Below, piece by piece: positions 51,461 to 62,195 of a stretch of 64,000 bases of DNA. The DNA comes from Sphingopyxis macrogoltabida (lineage in GTDB: Bacteria; Pseudomonadota; Alphaproteobacteria; Sphingomonadales; Sphingomonadaceae), in contig NZ_CP012701.1 of the NCBI RefSeq assembly GCF_001307295.1, forward strand, positions 1-64,000. Direction: 5' to 3'. Every line of letters begins with the position of its first letter. The stretch's first letter is position 1. The notes beneath the pieces are model-generated. The model searched no databases, was not told where the DNA came from, and saw only the letters and a list, made by a program, of their open reading frames with translations. The translations under genes and the position numbers were made by a program.

Positions 51461-53914
51461 TCAGGTCGCCGTGGGACGCCAACGGCGGAGCGTCAGAGCA
51501 TTGGCGACGACGCTGACGCTCGACAGCGCCATGGCCGCACCGGCGATCACCGGGCTCAGATAACCCAAGGCTGCCAACGGGATGCCGATCAGATTGTAGA
51601 TGAACGCCCAGAACAGCCCCTGGCGGATTTTGGCATAGGTCCGCTTCGAGATGTCGATCGCATCGGCGACCAGGCGCGGGTCGCCCCGCATCAGGGTGAT
51701 GCCTGCCGCGTGCATGGCGACGTCCGTTCCCGTCGACATGGCGATGCCCACGTCCGCCGCCGCAAGGGCAGGGGCGTCGTTGACCCCGTCGCCGACCATG
51801 GCGACCGTGCGGCCCTCTCCCTTCAAGGCCGCCACCGCATCCGACTTTCCTTCCGGCAGGACGTTGGCAATGAAGTCGTCAATGGCGAGCTTGGCGGCCG
51901 CTGCGCGGGCACTTCCCGCATTGTCTCCGGTCAGCATCACGCTGCGTATGCCGCGGTAATGCAGCGCCGTTACCGCAGCCAGGGCCGAGGCCTTGACCTC
52001 GTCGCCGAACGCCAGGAGGCCGAGGAGGCGGCGCTCGGGTGCGCGTTCGGCGACCCAGGAGACCGTTCGTCCCTCCGCTTCCAGCCGGGCCGCTTCGACG
52101 GACAGCGCCGTCAGAGCAATGCCCTCGTCCTCCATCAAGCGCGTGCTGCCGAGGAGCAACTCGCGTCCATTCACCGCCGCAGCGACACCTCGGCCCGGCA
52201 GACCGCGCATGCCTTCAGCGCTGGCGGGTTCGATGCCTTCGCACGTAGCCCAAGCCATGACGGCCCGCGCGAGCGGATGCTCGCTGCCGGCCTGAAGCGC
52301 CGCGGCGAGCGCGATGAGCTCGGTACGCTCAACTCCATCGGCGGGCAGCCCCGCCAGCAGCGAGGGCTTGCCTTCGGTCAGCGTGCCGGTCTTGTCGAAC
52401 GCGACGACGTTGATGCGGTGGGCGGTCTCGAGCGCCTCCGCGTCCTTGATGAGCACGCCGGCACGCGCCGCGACCCCCGTGCCGGCCATGATGGCGGTCG
52501 GCGTGGCCAAGCCGAGCGCGCACGGGCAGGCGATGACGAGCACCGCGACGGCGTTCAGGATCGCGACCGCCACTCCGGCACCAGCGCTCAGCCAGCTGGC
52601 AAAGGTAAGCGCCGCGATGAAAAGGACGATCGGAACGAACACGGCGCTAACCCGGTCGACGAGCCGCTGGATCGGGGCTTTGGCACCTTGCGCGCTTTCG
52701 ACCAGACGCACGATTCGGGCGAGGGTGGTCTCGGCACCCACCGCGGTCGTCTCGACCAGGATGAGCCCGTCGGCGTTGATGGACCCGCCGGTCACCTTGT
52801 CACCCGGACCCTTAATGACCGGAAGGCTCTCTCCCGTGAGCATCGACTCGTCGACATGGGTCGCTCCCTCGATCAGCCGCCCATCAACGGGAATGCGCTC
52901 GCCGGGCCGGACGCGCACGCGGTCACCTGTGCGTACCTCCGCCAGCGCAACCTCTCGTTCCGTGCCGTCGACGCCGACGACGCGTGCCTGGTCGGGCCGC
53001 AGCGCCATCAGCGCGCGGATCGCCTCGCCGGTCTGGCGCTTGGCGCGACCTTCAAGCCACTTACCGAGCAGGATAAGCGTGATAACAACGGCCGAAGCCT
53101 CGAAATAATAGTGCGCGGCCATGGCGTGCATCGGCGCGAACAGCAGCTGGTAGAGGCTGAGCCCGTAGGCGGCCGATGTGCCGATCGCGACCAGAAGGTC
53201 CATGTTGCCGGTGCGGGCACGTACCGCCTTCCAACCCGCGCGGTAGAAGCGCGCGCCCAGCCAGAACTGCACCGGCGTCGCCAGCAACAGCTGGACCCAG
53301 CCCGGCACGGCAACCTCAATGCCGAACGGCGCCAGCAGCATCGGCACGACCAGCGGCAGCGACAGCGCCGCGGCGATCAGCACATGGCGGAGCTCCCGTG
53401 TCGCCGCCGTGTCGCGGCGGGCGTCCTCGGCGTCCCGCTCCGCCTCCGCCGAGCCGGTGCGCGCAGATGCAGTGTAGCCGGCGCTTTCGACAGCATCGAC
53501 CAGGACATAAGCAGGGACGTTCCCCACCGCTTCGATCCTGGCCGTCTCGGTCGCCAGGTTGACGCTCGCGGAGCGGACTCCGGGCACTTTCAGCAGTGCC
53601 TTCTCAACGCGGCCGACGCACGACCCGCAGGTCATGCCGGTGATCGTCAGCTCGGTCGTTTGCGTCACCGGCGTGTAGCCCGCCGATAGAACCGCATCGG
53701 CCACGGCACCGACATCGTATCGTCCGTCGGCGAACTCGACATTTGCCCGCTCGGTTGCGAGATTGACCGAGACGCGGGCAACGCCTGGCGCCCCGGCGAT
53801 GGCGCGCTCGACCCGCCCCACGCACGTGGCGCAGGTCATGCCTTCGATGGCCAGGGATAGCCCGTCGTCGCTCTCTGCATAGGTCTTCACTGGCAACCGC
53901 GCCGGGGCGTTCAT
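51461..53914 (-). CDS. copA: Copper-exporting P-type ATPase CopA
   Basis: This protein of about 817 residues is a P1B-type ATPase. Two N-terminal heavy-metal domains carry GMTCATC and GMTCGSC. The metal-site motif IACPCALG lies in the sixth membrane segment, with the phosphorylated aspartate in [11 protein letters not shown] and the hinge motif [11 protein letters not shown]. It uses ATP to export Cu(I) from the cytoplasm. The ATG at 53914 has an AAAGGAG ribosome-binding site and lies 28 bp after a CueR-type promoter. It is divergent from the copZ-like gene. Confidence 0.94.
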   Translation of the reverse strand: MNAPARLPVKTYAESDDGLSLAIEGMTCATCVGRVERAIAGAPGVARVSVNLATERANVEFADGRYDVGAVADAVLSAGYTPVTQTTELTITGMTCGSCVGRVEKALLKVPGVRSASVNLATETARIEAVGNVPAYVLVDAVESAGYTASARTGSAEAERDAEDARRDTAATRELRHVLIAAALSLPLVVPMLLAPFGIEVAVPGWVQLLLATPVQFWLGARFYRAGWKAVRARTGNMDLLVAIGTSAAYGLSLYQLLFAPMHAMAAHYYFEASAVVITLILLGKWLEGRAKRQTGEAIRALMALRPDQARVVGVDGTEREVALAEVRTGDRVRVRPGERIPVDGRLIEGATHVDESMLTGESLPVIKGPGDKVTGGSINADGLILVETTAVGAETTLARIVRLVESAQGAKAPIQRLVDRVSAVFVPIVLFIAALTFASWLSAGAGVAVAILNAVAVLVIACPCALGLATPTAIMAGTGVAARAGVLIKDAEALETAHRINVVAFDKTGTLTEGKPSLLAGLPADGVERTELIALAAALQAGSEHPLARAVMAWATCEGIEPASAEGMRGLPGRGVAAAVNGRELLLGSTRLMEDEGIALTALSVEAARLEAEGRTVSWVAERAPERRLLGLLAFGDEVKASALAAVTALHYRGIRSVMLTGDNAGSARAAAAKLAIDDFIANVLPEGKSDAVAALKGEGRTVAMVGDGVNDAPALAAADVGIAMSTGTDVAMHAAGITLMRGDPRLVADAIDISKRTYAKIRQGLFWAFIYNLIGIPLAALGYLSPVIAGAAMALSSVSVVANALTLRRWRPTAT

Positions 53915-53941
53915 AGTCGTCTCCTTTACTGAGTCGACTTC

Positions 53942-53972
53942 CTTATCGTCCTTCACATCGTGTCAGGGTCAA
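53942..53972 (-). promoter_or_regulatory. CueR-type promoter of copA
   Basis: On the minus strand -35 TTGACC (53972-53967) and -10 GATAAG (53947-53942) are separated by exactly 19 bp, with the dyad CTGACACGATGTGAAG in between. This matches copper-responsive MerR-family promoters. Confidence 0.75.
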
Positions 53973-53988
53973 CACCTAAATTTACCTC

Positions 53989-54010
53989 TTGACCCTGACA
54001 CAGTGTCAAG
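53989..54010 (+). promoter_or_regulatory. CueR-type operator for the copZ-like gene
   Basis: TTGACCCTGACACAGTGTCA begins at 53989 and contains a dyad nearly identical to that of the divergent copA promoter. The expected -10 after 19 bp is poor (CACATC), so promoter strength is uncertain, but the shared box implies common control of both directions. Confidence 0.6.
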
Positions 54011-54048
54011 CCCCACATCAGCTTCATTCACCTTATGGGAGAACGAAG

Positions 54049-54243
54049 ATGATCGATTTCAAAGTCGAGGGAATGACTTGCGGCGGCTGCGTTCGGGGTG
54101 TGACGAACGCGCTTCACCGCGTCGATGCCGATGCCATCGTCAACGTCGACCTGCCAAGCAAGAGAGTGTCGGTGAATTCGACAGCCGATGTACAGCAGCT
54201 CAAGCAGGCCATCGAGAAGGCCGGTTTCTCGGTCACGCAATAA
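54049..54243 (+). CDS. copZ: CopZ-like copper chaperone (HMA domain)
   Basis: This 64-residue protein is a single heavy-metal-associated domain with the Cu-binding motif GMTCGGC at residues 8-14 and the ferredoxin-like pattern of alternating strands and helices. It should carry Cu(I) to CopA. The ATG at 54049 follows GAGAACGAAG. It is divergent from copA, with CueR-type boxes between them. Confidence 0.88.
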   Translation: MIDFKVEGMTCGGCVRGVTNALHRVDADAIVNVDLPSKRVSVNSTADVQQLKQAIEKAGFSVTQ

Positions 54244-54382
54244 AGTCCGATTTTGCGCGAGGGCTTTGCGGCGCGGGCGCGTAAAAGGATTGTGCGTTGA
54301 TCCGCACGCGCCCGCCTCGCGATCATAAGTGCAGCGGCCCCATCCGCGTTTCCCAGCACCGACGAGCGAGGTGGCGAGAACC

Positions 54383-56671
54383 ATGACCGACATTGACCGC
54401 AGCGAGCCTGAGAGCGGCAAGGACGCCCGCGAAGTCGTGCTCATCACCGGTGCGAGCGGTTTCATAGCCGCCGCGCTCATCGCCAGGCTAGGGGAGCGCT
54501 ACACGGTTGTCGGCCTCGATCGTGCCGGTCCACCAGATCCGCCGCCGCCAGCGGTTGAGGTGGACATCGATCTCGGTTCGGACGATGCCGTCCGTGCCGC
54601 GCTCGACGAGGTGCGCGCGCGGTACGGCAACCGCATCGCCTCGGTGATCCACCTCGCCGCCTATTATGACATCACGGGCGATCCCAACCCGCTTTACGAC
54701 AAGGTCACGGTGCAGGGCACGCGGCGCCTGATCGACGGGCTGCAGCCGTTCGAGGTCGAGCAATTTGTCTTCGCCAGCACGATGCTGGTCCATAAGCCGA
54801 CCCCGACTCCGGAGGAGCGCATCAGCGAAGACTCGCCGATTGGCGCGAGCTGGGCGTACCCGCAGTCGAAGGTCGACGCCGAAGCACTGCTGCATGCTCG
54901 GCGGGGGCAGATCCCTGTCGTCTTCCTCCGCGGCGCGGGAGTTTACGACGATGACGGACGCTCCGCGTTTCTCGCGCAGCAGATATCGCAGATTTACGAG
55001 CACCGGCTGATCTCACATTTCTATCCAGGCATGCTGTGCGCGGCGCAGTCATCGGTGCACCGCGAGGACTTGGCCGACGCCGTGGTGCGCCTCGTCGATC
55101 GGCGGCACGAATTGCCGTCAGAACTGCCGCTGCTCGTCGGCGAACCCGACCCGCCCGGCTATGCCGAGATCCAGGACATCGTCGGGGAGGCGCTCCACGG
55201 CGAGGGCTGGAAGACGATCCGCATCCCGCAGCCGCTCGCGAAGGCCGGGATCATCCTGCAGAACGAAGCGCTCGGCAGCGACGACTTTATCCAGCCCTGG
55301 ATGATCGACAGCAGCAACGACCACTATATCCTCGACATCTCGCGCGCACGGTCGCTGCTCGGGTGGGAACCGAAGCACAGCCTTCGCGACACGCTCCCGG
55401 CGATCGTCGCTGCGCTCAAGCGGCATCCGCGGGCCTGGTACCGGAACAACAAGCTCAACGAGAACCTGGTCGCGTGGGATGAAGAGCCAGAGGCCGAGCT
55501 TGCGGGGTCTGGCCACCACCAGCCCGCAGCGGCCGCCGGAACGGGCGGCATAGATCACGGCGGGATGGATCACAGCAAAATGGACCACGCGGCGATGGGG
55601 CACGGGTCCGGCGCCGCGGTCGCGGCCATGTCGGACCACGGCGGGCACGGCGATCACATGGCCTTGATGGACCGCGATGAGCGCCGCGCACGCTGGGCGC
55701 TTTACGCCAACATCGGTCTCGGTCTGTGGCTCGCCTCCAGCCCGCTCATCTATGATTCCATGACCACGCAGAGCGTCGGCGAAGCCGCGCGTTTCGTAAC
55801 CGTCGATCGCGGGCTGCCTTCGATCGAATGGCGGGCCAGCGCACTGGCTATCAGCGATGTCGTCAGCGGGCTCGCCATCGCGCTGTTCGGCGCGCTGTCG
55901 CTCGCCCCGCGCACCAAGACATGGGCGCAGTGGGCTGTCGCGTTCGTCGGCATCTGGCTGTTCTTCGCGCCGCTGATCTTCTGGAGCCCGAGCGCCGCGC
56001 AGTACAACAACAATCTGCTCATCGGCTCGGCCGTGATCGCCCTGTCGGTGCTCGTGCCAATGATGCCGGGCATGAGCATGGCAGGCATGATGGACCCCAA
56101 GAACATCCCGCCCGGCTGGACCTATTCGCCGTCCACCGACGCGCAGAGGCTGCCGATCGTCGCCATGGGCCTTATCGGCCTTCTCACCTCGCGCATCCTC
56201 ACGGCCTACCAGCTGGGCCACATCGACACCGCCTGGGAGCCGTTCTTCGCCGGATCGCTGGCCGATCCGCGCAACGGGACCGAGGAAATCATCACTTCCG
56301 ACATGTCGAAGGCGTGGCCGATCCCCGACGGTGGTCTCGGCACGATTAGCTACGTGCTCGAGATCCTGATGGCGGTCATGGGCACCCGCGACCGCTGGCG
56401 GACGATGCCGTGGATGGTGACCTTCTTCGGCATCCTCGTCATCCCGCTCGGCGTAATCAGCATCTATTTCATCATCAGTCAGCCGATCGTCATCGGCACG
56501 TGGAGCACGCTGGCGCTGATCGCGGCGCTCGCCATGCTGATCATGATCCCGTTCGCATTGGACGAGGTCATCGCCACGGGCCAGTTCCTTGCCTGGGCGA
56601 AGCGCCGCGGCAAGCCGCTTGCGTGTTTCGGTAATTCCCGGACAGTGATTTCGGTAAATCGCGGACAGTGA
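54383..56671 (+). pseudogene. Epimerase-membrane fusion protein of the copper island, 3' end cut by IS21
   Basis: Residues 15-360 form an NAD-dependent epimerase/dehydratase domain: the Rossmann motif LITGASGFIAAALI and the YxxxK pair in AYPQSK near residue 163. A linker near 395-430 is rich in His and Met (HGGMDHSKMDHAAMGHGSG), like copper-binding tails. The rest is a membrane part with about eight segments and SPW-type repeats. The last 16 or so codons (from 56624) are IS21 sequence. Related fusions are thought to continue into a VKOR-like domain, so a C-terminal portion is probably lost. The function in copper handling is inferred from the linker and position. Confidence 0.7.
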
Positions 56672-56720
56672 TTTCAGTAAATACGGGACAGTGATTCCGC
56701 TAATTCCCGGACAGTGACCG
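56624..56720 (+). repeat. IS21 left-end transposase-binding repeats (four copies)
   Basis: Four imperfect copies of a unit resembling TTTCGGTAATTCCCGGACAG are spaced about 25 bp apart. IS21 elements carry such repeated sites at both ends for IstA binding. Confidence 0.8.
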
Positions 56721-56795
56721 GGGCGGGAATGAGGTTTGTTTTTCGGGAGCGCCGGACTGGCATTGTGCCCTTTCATCGATGGGATGGGAGTGGTG

Positions 56796-58349
56796 ATGCC
56801 AAGACGGAAGCAAGCGAGACGAACGAACGTGAAAGATATGCGATCAATCCTGCGCCTGACCTACGGTCAGGGACTGTCAGTGCGAGCCGTGTCGGAACGG
56901 CTGAAGCTGAGCAAGACGACGGTGTCGACCTATGTTCTGCGGGCGCGCGAAGCGGGCCTGACGGCTTGGCCGTTGCCGCCGGGCTATGACGATGACGCGG
57001 CGCTTGAGCGGTTGCTTTTTAGGCGCGTTGGTCGTCCGCCGCAGGATTTGAGCGAACCGGACTGGCCGCTGATTGCGCGGGAGATCAAGCGCAAGGGCGT
57101 GACGTTGACGCTGCTGTGGCAGGAATATCGGACCGCGCATCCCCATGGCTACGGCTATACCTGGTTTTGCGAGCGGTTCGGGACCTTCCAGAAGCGCATT
57201 CAGGCCAGCTTCCGCAACCGGCATGAAGCAGGCGCGGTGATGCAGACCGATTATGCCGGCCATACTGTGCCATTGATTGATCCGTCGACCGGTGAGATCC
57301 ACCAGGCACAGATCTTTGTGGCGGTATTGGGAGCATCGTCGCTGACTTTTGCGACGGCAAGTCTGAGCCAGAAGCTGCCCGACTGGATTGAAGGGCAATG
57401 CCGGGCGCTCGCCTATTTTGGCGGGGCACCCAAAGCGATTGTCTGCGACAATCTGAAAGCCGGAGTGGCGAAGGCCTTGTGGTTCGAGCCGACGCTCAAT
57501 GAGACCTTCGCCGCGATGGCGGAGTATTATGACACGACGGTTCTTCCCACCCGCAGTCGCCGACCGCGCGACAAGGGCAAGGTTGAAGGCGCGGTACTGA
57601 TCGTCGAACGCTGGATTTTAGCGCGGCTGCGTAATCGGCGTTTCTTCAGCCTGCCCGAGCTCAATGGTGCCATTTCCGTGCTGTTGGAGGATATCAACAA
57701 CCGACCCATGCGACATGTCGGCAAATCCCGCCGGGAACTGTTCGAGGAGATCGAACGCCCGGCGCTCTCGCAGCTGCCGGCCCAGCCGTTCGAATATGCC
57801 GAGTGGAAAAGGGCCAAGGTCCATCCAGATTATCATGTCGAGGTCGACAAGACCTTCTACTCGGTGCCGCACCGGCTGATCGGTCGGCGGATCGATGTCC
57901 GGCTTACCCATCGGGTAGTAGAGATTTTCCACGATCATAATCGGGTGGCCAGCCATGTCCGAAGCTCGCAGCGCCGCGGCCATGTGACGGTCAATGAGCA
58001 TATGCCCAAGGCGCATCAGCGTTACGCCAACATGACACCCGCCAGCCTGATCACAAAAGCCGCCCGGATCGGCGGCAATGCCGCGATCCTGGTCGAACGG
58101 CTGATGCGTAACCGGCCCCATCCCGAGCAGGGCTATCGTTCGGCCATGGGCGTCATCGCGCTCGCGCGGCGCTATGAGGGGGGCCGGGTGGAAGCCGCCT
58201 GCGAGCGGGCGCTCCTCATCAACGCCGTCTCCTACTCGTCGGTGAGCGCCATCCTCAAATCGGGCCTCGATCGGGCAGCGCCGGCGGCCGAGCCAATGCG
58301 GCCCACGCCGGCGCACGGCAACATCCGTGGCGGCACCTATTATCAATGA
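56796..58349 (+). CDS. istA: IS21-family transposase IstA
   Basis: This 517-residue protein has an N-terminal helix-turn-helix ([20 protein letters not shown]) and a DDE core: first D in [13 protein letters not shown], second D in [11 protein letters not shown] and E in [17 protein letters not shown]-terminal domain follows ([17 protein letters not shown]). The ATG at 56796 is preceded by GGGAGTGGTG. The stop overlaps an ATG just before istB. Confidence 0.92.
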   Translation: MPRRKQARRTNVKDMRSILRLTYGQGLSVRAVSERLKLSKTTVSTYVLRAREAGLTAWPLPPGYDDDAALERLLFRRVGRPPQDLSEPDWPLIAREIKRKGVTLTLLWQEYRTAHPHGYGYTWFCERFGTFQKRIQASFRNRHEAGAVMQTDYAGHTVPLIDPSTGEIHQAQIFVAVLGASSLTFATASLSQKLPDWIEGQCRALAYFGGAPKAIVCDNLKAGVAKALWFEPTLNETFAAMAEYYDTTVLPTRSRRPRDKGKVEGAVLIVERWILARLRNRRFFSLPELNGAISVLLEDINNRPMRHVGKSRRELFEEIERPALSQLPAQPFEYAEWKRAKVHPDYHVEVDKTFYSVPHRLIGRRIDVRLTHRVVEIFHDHNRVASHVRSSQRRGHVTVNEHMPKAHQRYANMTPASLITKAARIGGNAAILVERLMRNRPHPEQGYRSAMGVIALARRYEGGRVEAACERALLINAVSYSSVSAILKSGLDRAAPAAEPMRPTPAHGNIRGGTYYQ

Positions 58350-58363
58350 AGAAAGGAAAATCC

Positions 58364-59134
58364 ATGTTGAACCACCCCACCCTTGATCAGATGCAGGCGC
58401 TTGGCCTGACTGGAATGGTGGCCGCCTGGCGGGACATGACCGCGCAGGACCATGCGGGCGATCTTACTCGCGAGGAATGGCTCGGGTTGATGCTCGATCG
58501 CGAAATCGCGGTGCGCGCCGACAAGCGCCTCGTCAATCGGCTGAAAATCGCACGGTTGCGCTTTGCTGATGCCTGTATCGAAAATATTGACTTTGCCGCC
58601 CATCGCGGGCTCGACCGACGCAATATTTTCTCGCTTGCCCAAGGGGCGTGGCTCAAGGCGCATGAAAATGTGATCATCACCGGTCAGACCGGCACCGGAA
58701 AAACCTGGTTGGGGTGCGCCTTTGGGCAGCAGGCGGCCCGGCTCGATCACTCGGTCCTCTACCTGCGCATGCCGCGCCTGTTCGAGGATCTGGCGCTCGC
58801 CCGCCTGGATGGCCGCTTCCCGCGGCTCGTCGACAAGCTAGCCAGGGTCGATCTGCTCATTCTGGACGACTGGGGCACCCATGGCCTGACCGATCAGCAG
58901 CGCCTCGACTTGCTCGAAATCTTCGAGGAGCGTTATCGGCGGAAATCCACCCTGATTACCGCACAACTCCCGGTGGCCGCCTGGCACGACATGATCGGCG
59001 AACCAACTATCGCTGATGCCATTCTCGACCGGATTATCCACAACGCCCACCGCATCACGCTCGAAGGCGACAGCATGCGCCGACAAAAATCGCCCCAGAA
59101 CTTGACTGAAAACCAAAACAGCGAGATCAGCTAA
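58364..59134 (+). CDS. istB: IS21-family helper ATPase IstB
   Basis: This 256-residue AAA ATPase, DnaC-like, has a Walker [14 protein letters not shown] near residue 107 and a Walker [13 protein letters not shown] near residue 165. It promotes IstA-mediated transposition and target selection. The ATG at 58364 has the GAAAGGAAA ribosome-binding site that overlaps the istA end. Confidence 0.92.
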   Translation: MLNHPTLDQMQALGLTGMVAAWRDMTAQDHAGDLTREEWLGLMLDREIAVRADKRLVNRLKIARLRFADACIENIDFAAHRGLDRRNIFSLAQGAWLKAHENVIITGQTGTGKTWLGCAFGQQAARLDHSVLYLRMPRLFEDLALARLDGRFPRLVDKLARVDLLILDDWGTHGLTDQQRLDLLEIFEERYRRKSTLITAQLPVAAWHDMIGEPTIADAILDRIIHNAHRITLEGDSMRRQKSPQNLTENQNSEIS

Positions 59135-59172
59135 AACTGATATTAACCAGGCAATCGAAGGGCCACCTCACG

Positions 59173-59238
59173 CTGTCCCGGAATTAGCGAAACCGCTGTC
59201 CGCGAATTAGCGAAACGACTGTCCCGTTTTTACGAAAT
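59173..59238 (-). repeat. IS21 right-end transposase-binding repeats (three copies)
   Basis: Three copies of the GAATTAGCGAAACCGCTGTC-type unit lie in inverted orientation to the left-end repeats, with the same spacing of about 25 bp. Confidence 0.8.
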
Positions 59239-61054
59239 GCGCATCCATCGCTTCGCGGCCTCGCCTCGCTGCCGCCAACGCCGCTCCGCGTTCGGCAGGA
59301 ATCTCCATTAGGCTTCCGCTCAGGTTGTATTGCGCGTCGCCATAACGGTCCCACCAGACTTGGGTGGGGTTGCGCGCAAGTTCGGCATCGACCAGCGCTT
59401 CGGCCCGCCGGAACCAAGTCAGCGATGCCGGGACATCTTCCGCATAATAGTAGGAATCGCCGATTTGAGCGAGGAGCACATATTCCAGAGCACGCGCCGG
59501 GCGGGTCCATTCACCGGTCCAAGCGCGCGCGCGCAGCCGCCCCAGCGTCGCTTCGAGCATCTTAGCCGCATCAGCAGGGCGGTCGGCGTTCCACAACGTC
59601 ATATAGCCACGGTTCTTTTCGACCTGAAGCAGCCCTAGCCGCGCGCCCATGCGTGTTGGGTCCGTCGCCAATGCGGCACCGAAATGTTGTTCGGCGGCAT
59701 TGCTGACCCGCTGCGACTCGGTATCGTCAGCAAGTGTGTTCCAGCGCACCACATTAACCCAACCGCGCTCCTCAGCGATCGCTGCTCCTTCCCCGCTGAT
59801 TGTCGCCAACGTCGCGTCGGCGCGGTCAAGCAGCGCCTTGGCTTCCTCGGTACGGCCCAGATTGGATTCGCCGGCAGCCCCCATCACGGTAGCAAGGCGA
59901 CGAAAGCCGCGAGCTGTATCAAGCCGCAAATCCTCGGGCGCGTCACGCATTTGCGCCAATCGGTCCAGATATCGCCCCGCTGTCTCGGCTAACTCGGCCC
60001 GCGCTGCTGTTGTGCCGGGCGCATCGGCCAGCCGATCATAATGCGGGAACAGCATGAACCGGGCGAGGTCGCGTACTTCGTAGAAGCGCGACTCTGCGGC
60101 ATCGCGCGCACGTTCGGCGCGGACATATTGGACAGTGCTGATCGCCGCCGCTGCGATTAGCAAGGCGCCGACTGCTGCTGCAATCCGCTGACGCTTGAAG
60201 AACTTCACGGTGCGTTGGTGCCATGGGGTCGGTCTGGCGCTAATGGGTCGATGCCCCGCTCGCGCATCCAAGTCAGCCAGCAAAGACGGAACATCTGGAT
60301 AGCGTTCCAGCGGGTTAGCAGCCGTTGCGTGGGCGATGATAGCGCCAAGATCGTCTTCTACGACCGGCCCGACCAGTTCCCGCAGCACCATGCCAAGGCC
60401 ATATACATCGCTGGCAACACTGGCTGGTACCCCGGATATGCGTTCAGGCGCAGCATATTGGCGGGTGAGCGCGCCTGATCCCGGATCTTCGCTATTGTCG
60501 CTGCTGTCGATCAGCCGCGCAATGCCAAAGTCGAGCAGCTTCACCTTGCCGTCGGCATCGACCATGATGTTTGAAGGTTTAATGTCAGCGTGAATGACGA
60601 GGTTGCGGTGCGCAAAGACCACTGCGGCGCAAGCCTGTTGAAATAGCGCCAGCCGCGCATCGAGGTTCAGCGCAGCGGCGTTAGCATATTCGGTGATAGA
60701 CCTGCCCTCAATCAAGTCCATCGCCAGCCAAGGTGTTCCGTTTAGACTGCCGCCATCCAAGATCCGAGCTATGCCCGGATCGACCAGCCGCCCGAGAATA
60801 CGTCGTTCAATCAGAAAGCGCTCCAGCGCGCCGACCGACGTCAGACTACCGCGCATCAGTTTGATGGCCACTGCTTGTTCGAATACGCCATCGTCGCGTT
60901 CGCCACGCGCTACCAATCCCATGCCGCCGCGTCCAAGCAAACCAGTGATTCGATAAGGACCGACGCGTTCAGGCAGTGGCTCGTCGTCGGCGATCCAGGC
61001 ACTGATGCCGCCCGTTTGCATCATTGCGTCAGTGGCGGCTACCCGGTCTAGCAA
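59207..61054 (-). pseudogene. Serine/threonine protein kinase with TPR-like region, both ends altered
   Basis: A Hanks-type kinase domain occupies residues 30-280: glycine loop GLLGRGGMG, catalytic lysine in VAIKLMRG, catalytic loop VIHADIKPSNIM and LLDFGIARL. A membrane segment follows near residue 298 and then helical TPR-like repeats. The last 10 residues (below 59239) come from IS21, so the C-terminus is cut. The apparent TTG start lies where a longer N-terminal region is usual for this group, and the frame stays open upstream into the ornithine cyclodeaminase-like gene, so the N-terminus is probably lost too. Confidence 0.75.
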
Positions 61055-61970
61055 CGCCGCTATCCCGCTGATGCGCCGCGCCTTCCTCGCCGAAGCGGAA
61101 GGGCGCGCGCTTCAGCCAATCCGTCAGGCGATATTGATACCAAATGGCAAAGGGCTCTTGTCGATGATGCCGGGGGTGGTTAGCGATCCCGACTGGCTTG
61201 GCATCAAGGTCATCTCTGTTTTTCCGGGCAATTTCGGCACGGAGCTGGGCTCGCATCAGGGACCGATCCTGCTGTTCGATCCCGACAATGGCCGCCTCCT
61301 GGCGATGATCGACGGGCGCGAGGTGACGGCGATCCGCACCGCCGGCGCCTCGGCGGCGGCCACGGATGCGCTCGCCAATGCCGACGCATCGAGCCTCGGA
61401 GTGTTCGGGTACGGCGAACAGGCCCAAACCCATGTCGCCGCGATCCGCGCGGTGCGTTCGATCAGGGAGGTGCTCGTCTGGGGCCGCGACTTGGCGCGGG
61501 CACAAGCTTTCGCAGCGAGCCTTGGCGAAGGCGCACGGGCCGTCGCCACGCCCGAGGACGCTGCCAGCGCCGACATCCTGTGCCTCACCACAGCGGCGAA
61601 AGAGCCCTATTTTGAAGGGCGCTGGCTGCGACCCGGCCAACACGTCAACGTGGTAGGATCGAGCATCCCAACCACCTCAGAGATTGACCACGAGACGCTG
61701 GTGCGTTCCCGCGTCTTCGTCGATTTCCGGGACAGCGCGCTGGCGCTGGGAGGCGATCTGCGCCGCGCGTTGGAGGCTGGCGCGATCACGCCTGAACATA
61801 TTCTCGGTAGCGTCGGCGCGGTCATCGCAGGCACTTGCTCGGGCCGCGAGAGCGCCGACGATATCACGCTGTTCAAGTCGCTCGGCATGGTTGCAGAGGA
61901 TCTGATCGCCTGCGACCACATTTTGCGAGCGGCCGAGACACAAGACGCCGGTACACTGGCCGCCTTCTGA
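61005..61970 (+). CDS. Ornithine cyclodeaminase / mu-crystallin family protein, N-terminus doubtful
   Basis: This NAD(P)-dependent protein belongs to the ornithine cyclodeaminase/ketimine reductase family. Family homology is clear from about residue 20 (PLMRRAFLAEAEGRALQPIR), through DGREVTAIRTAGASAAATDAL, to the Rossmann motif GVFGYGEQAQTHVAAI near residue 131 and HVNVVGSSIP. The first 19 residues overlap the divergent kinase gene and look unrelated, so the true N-terminus was lost at a junction near 61055. The substrate is unknown; a fragment of an amino-acid oxidase gene follows directly, suggesting an amino-acid catabolic operon. Confidence 0.75.
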   Translation: MPPVCIIASVAATRSSNAAIPLMRRAFLAEAEGRALQPIRQAILIPNGKGLLSMMPGVVSDPDWLGIKVISVFPGNFGTELGSHQGPILLFDPDNGRLLAMIDGREVTAIRTAGASAAATDALANADASSLGVFGYGEQAQTHVAAIRAVRSIREVLVWGRDLARAQAFAASLGEGARAVATPEDAASADILCLTTAAKEPYFEGRWLRPGQHVNVVGSSIPTTSEIDHETLVRSRVFVDFRDSALALGGDLRRALEAGAITPEHILGSVGAVIAGTCSGRESADDITLFKSLGMVAEDLIACDHILRAAETQDAGTLAAF

Positions 61971-61971
61971 T

Positions 61972-62082
61972 ATGATGGCGACATCCTATGATGTGATCGT
62001 TATCGGGCTTGGCGCGATGGGCAGCGCCACCCTGCGTGCGCTTGTTCCCGCACTGTGGTCCAGCCAAAAGACGCCACACTGA
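61972..62082 (+). pseudogene. FAD-dependent amine/sarcosine oxidase, 5' fragment
   Basis: The frame starts MMATSYDVIVIGLGAMGSAT, the FAD-binding N-terminus of the monomeric sarcosine oxidase/N-methyltryptophan oxidase group, then loses similarity and stops at 62082. Only about 20 native residues remain. It begins two bases after the stop of the ornithine cyclodeaminase-like gene. Confidence 0.7.
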
Positions 62083-62195
62083 TTGTGCCAAGGAACGGGT
62101 CGATCTAGACCAGTTGGGGAGCACCACCGATCCTGACGCACGAAGCTTCGCATCGATCTGAAAAAGCCATGTGGGCGAGCATCCGCCAGCGAATG

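Larger units (their letters stand above)
56624..59238 (+). mobile_element. IS21-family element (about 2.6 kb)
   Basis: The element carries istA and istB and has multiple-repeat ends. The left end starts TGTTTCGGTAATTCCCGGAC; the right end read inward has TTTCGTAAAAACGGGACAG. A TGCG at both flanks (56620-56623 and 59239-59242) is a candidate 4-bp target duplication. The element truncates an epimerase fusion gene on the left and a kinase gene on the right. Exact ends are uncertain by a few bases. Confidence 0.82.

Noticed and set aside
51710..53689. Long open frame on the plus strand (659 codons)
   Set aside because: It lies entirely antisense to copA, which has all P-type ATPase motifs. The open frame is a by-product of high GC content.
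56624..56720. Regularly spaced repeats resembling a short CRISPR array
   Set aside because: The copies are imperfect, have no unique spacers of constant length, and recur inverted at the other end of the istA-istB pair. They are IS21 transposase-binding repeats.
55118..56776. 552-codon frame antisense to the epimerase fusion
   Set aside because: It is composed mostly of Arg, Asp and His from reversed GC-rich codons; the sense strand has recognisable domains.
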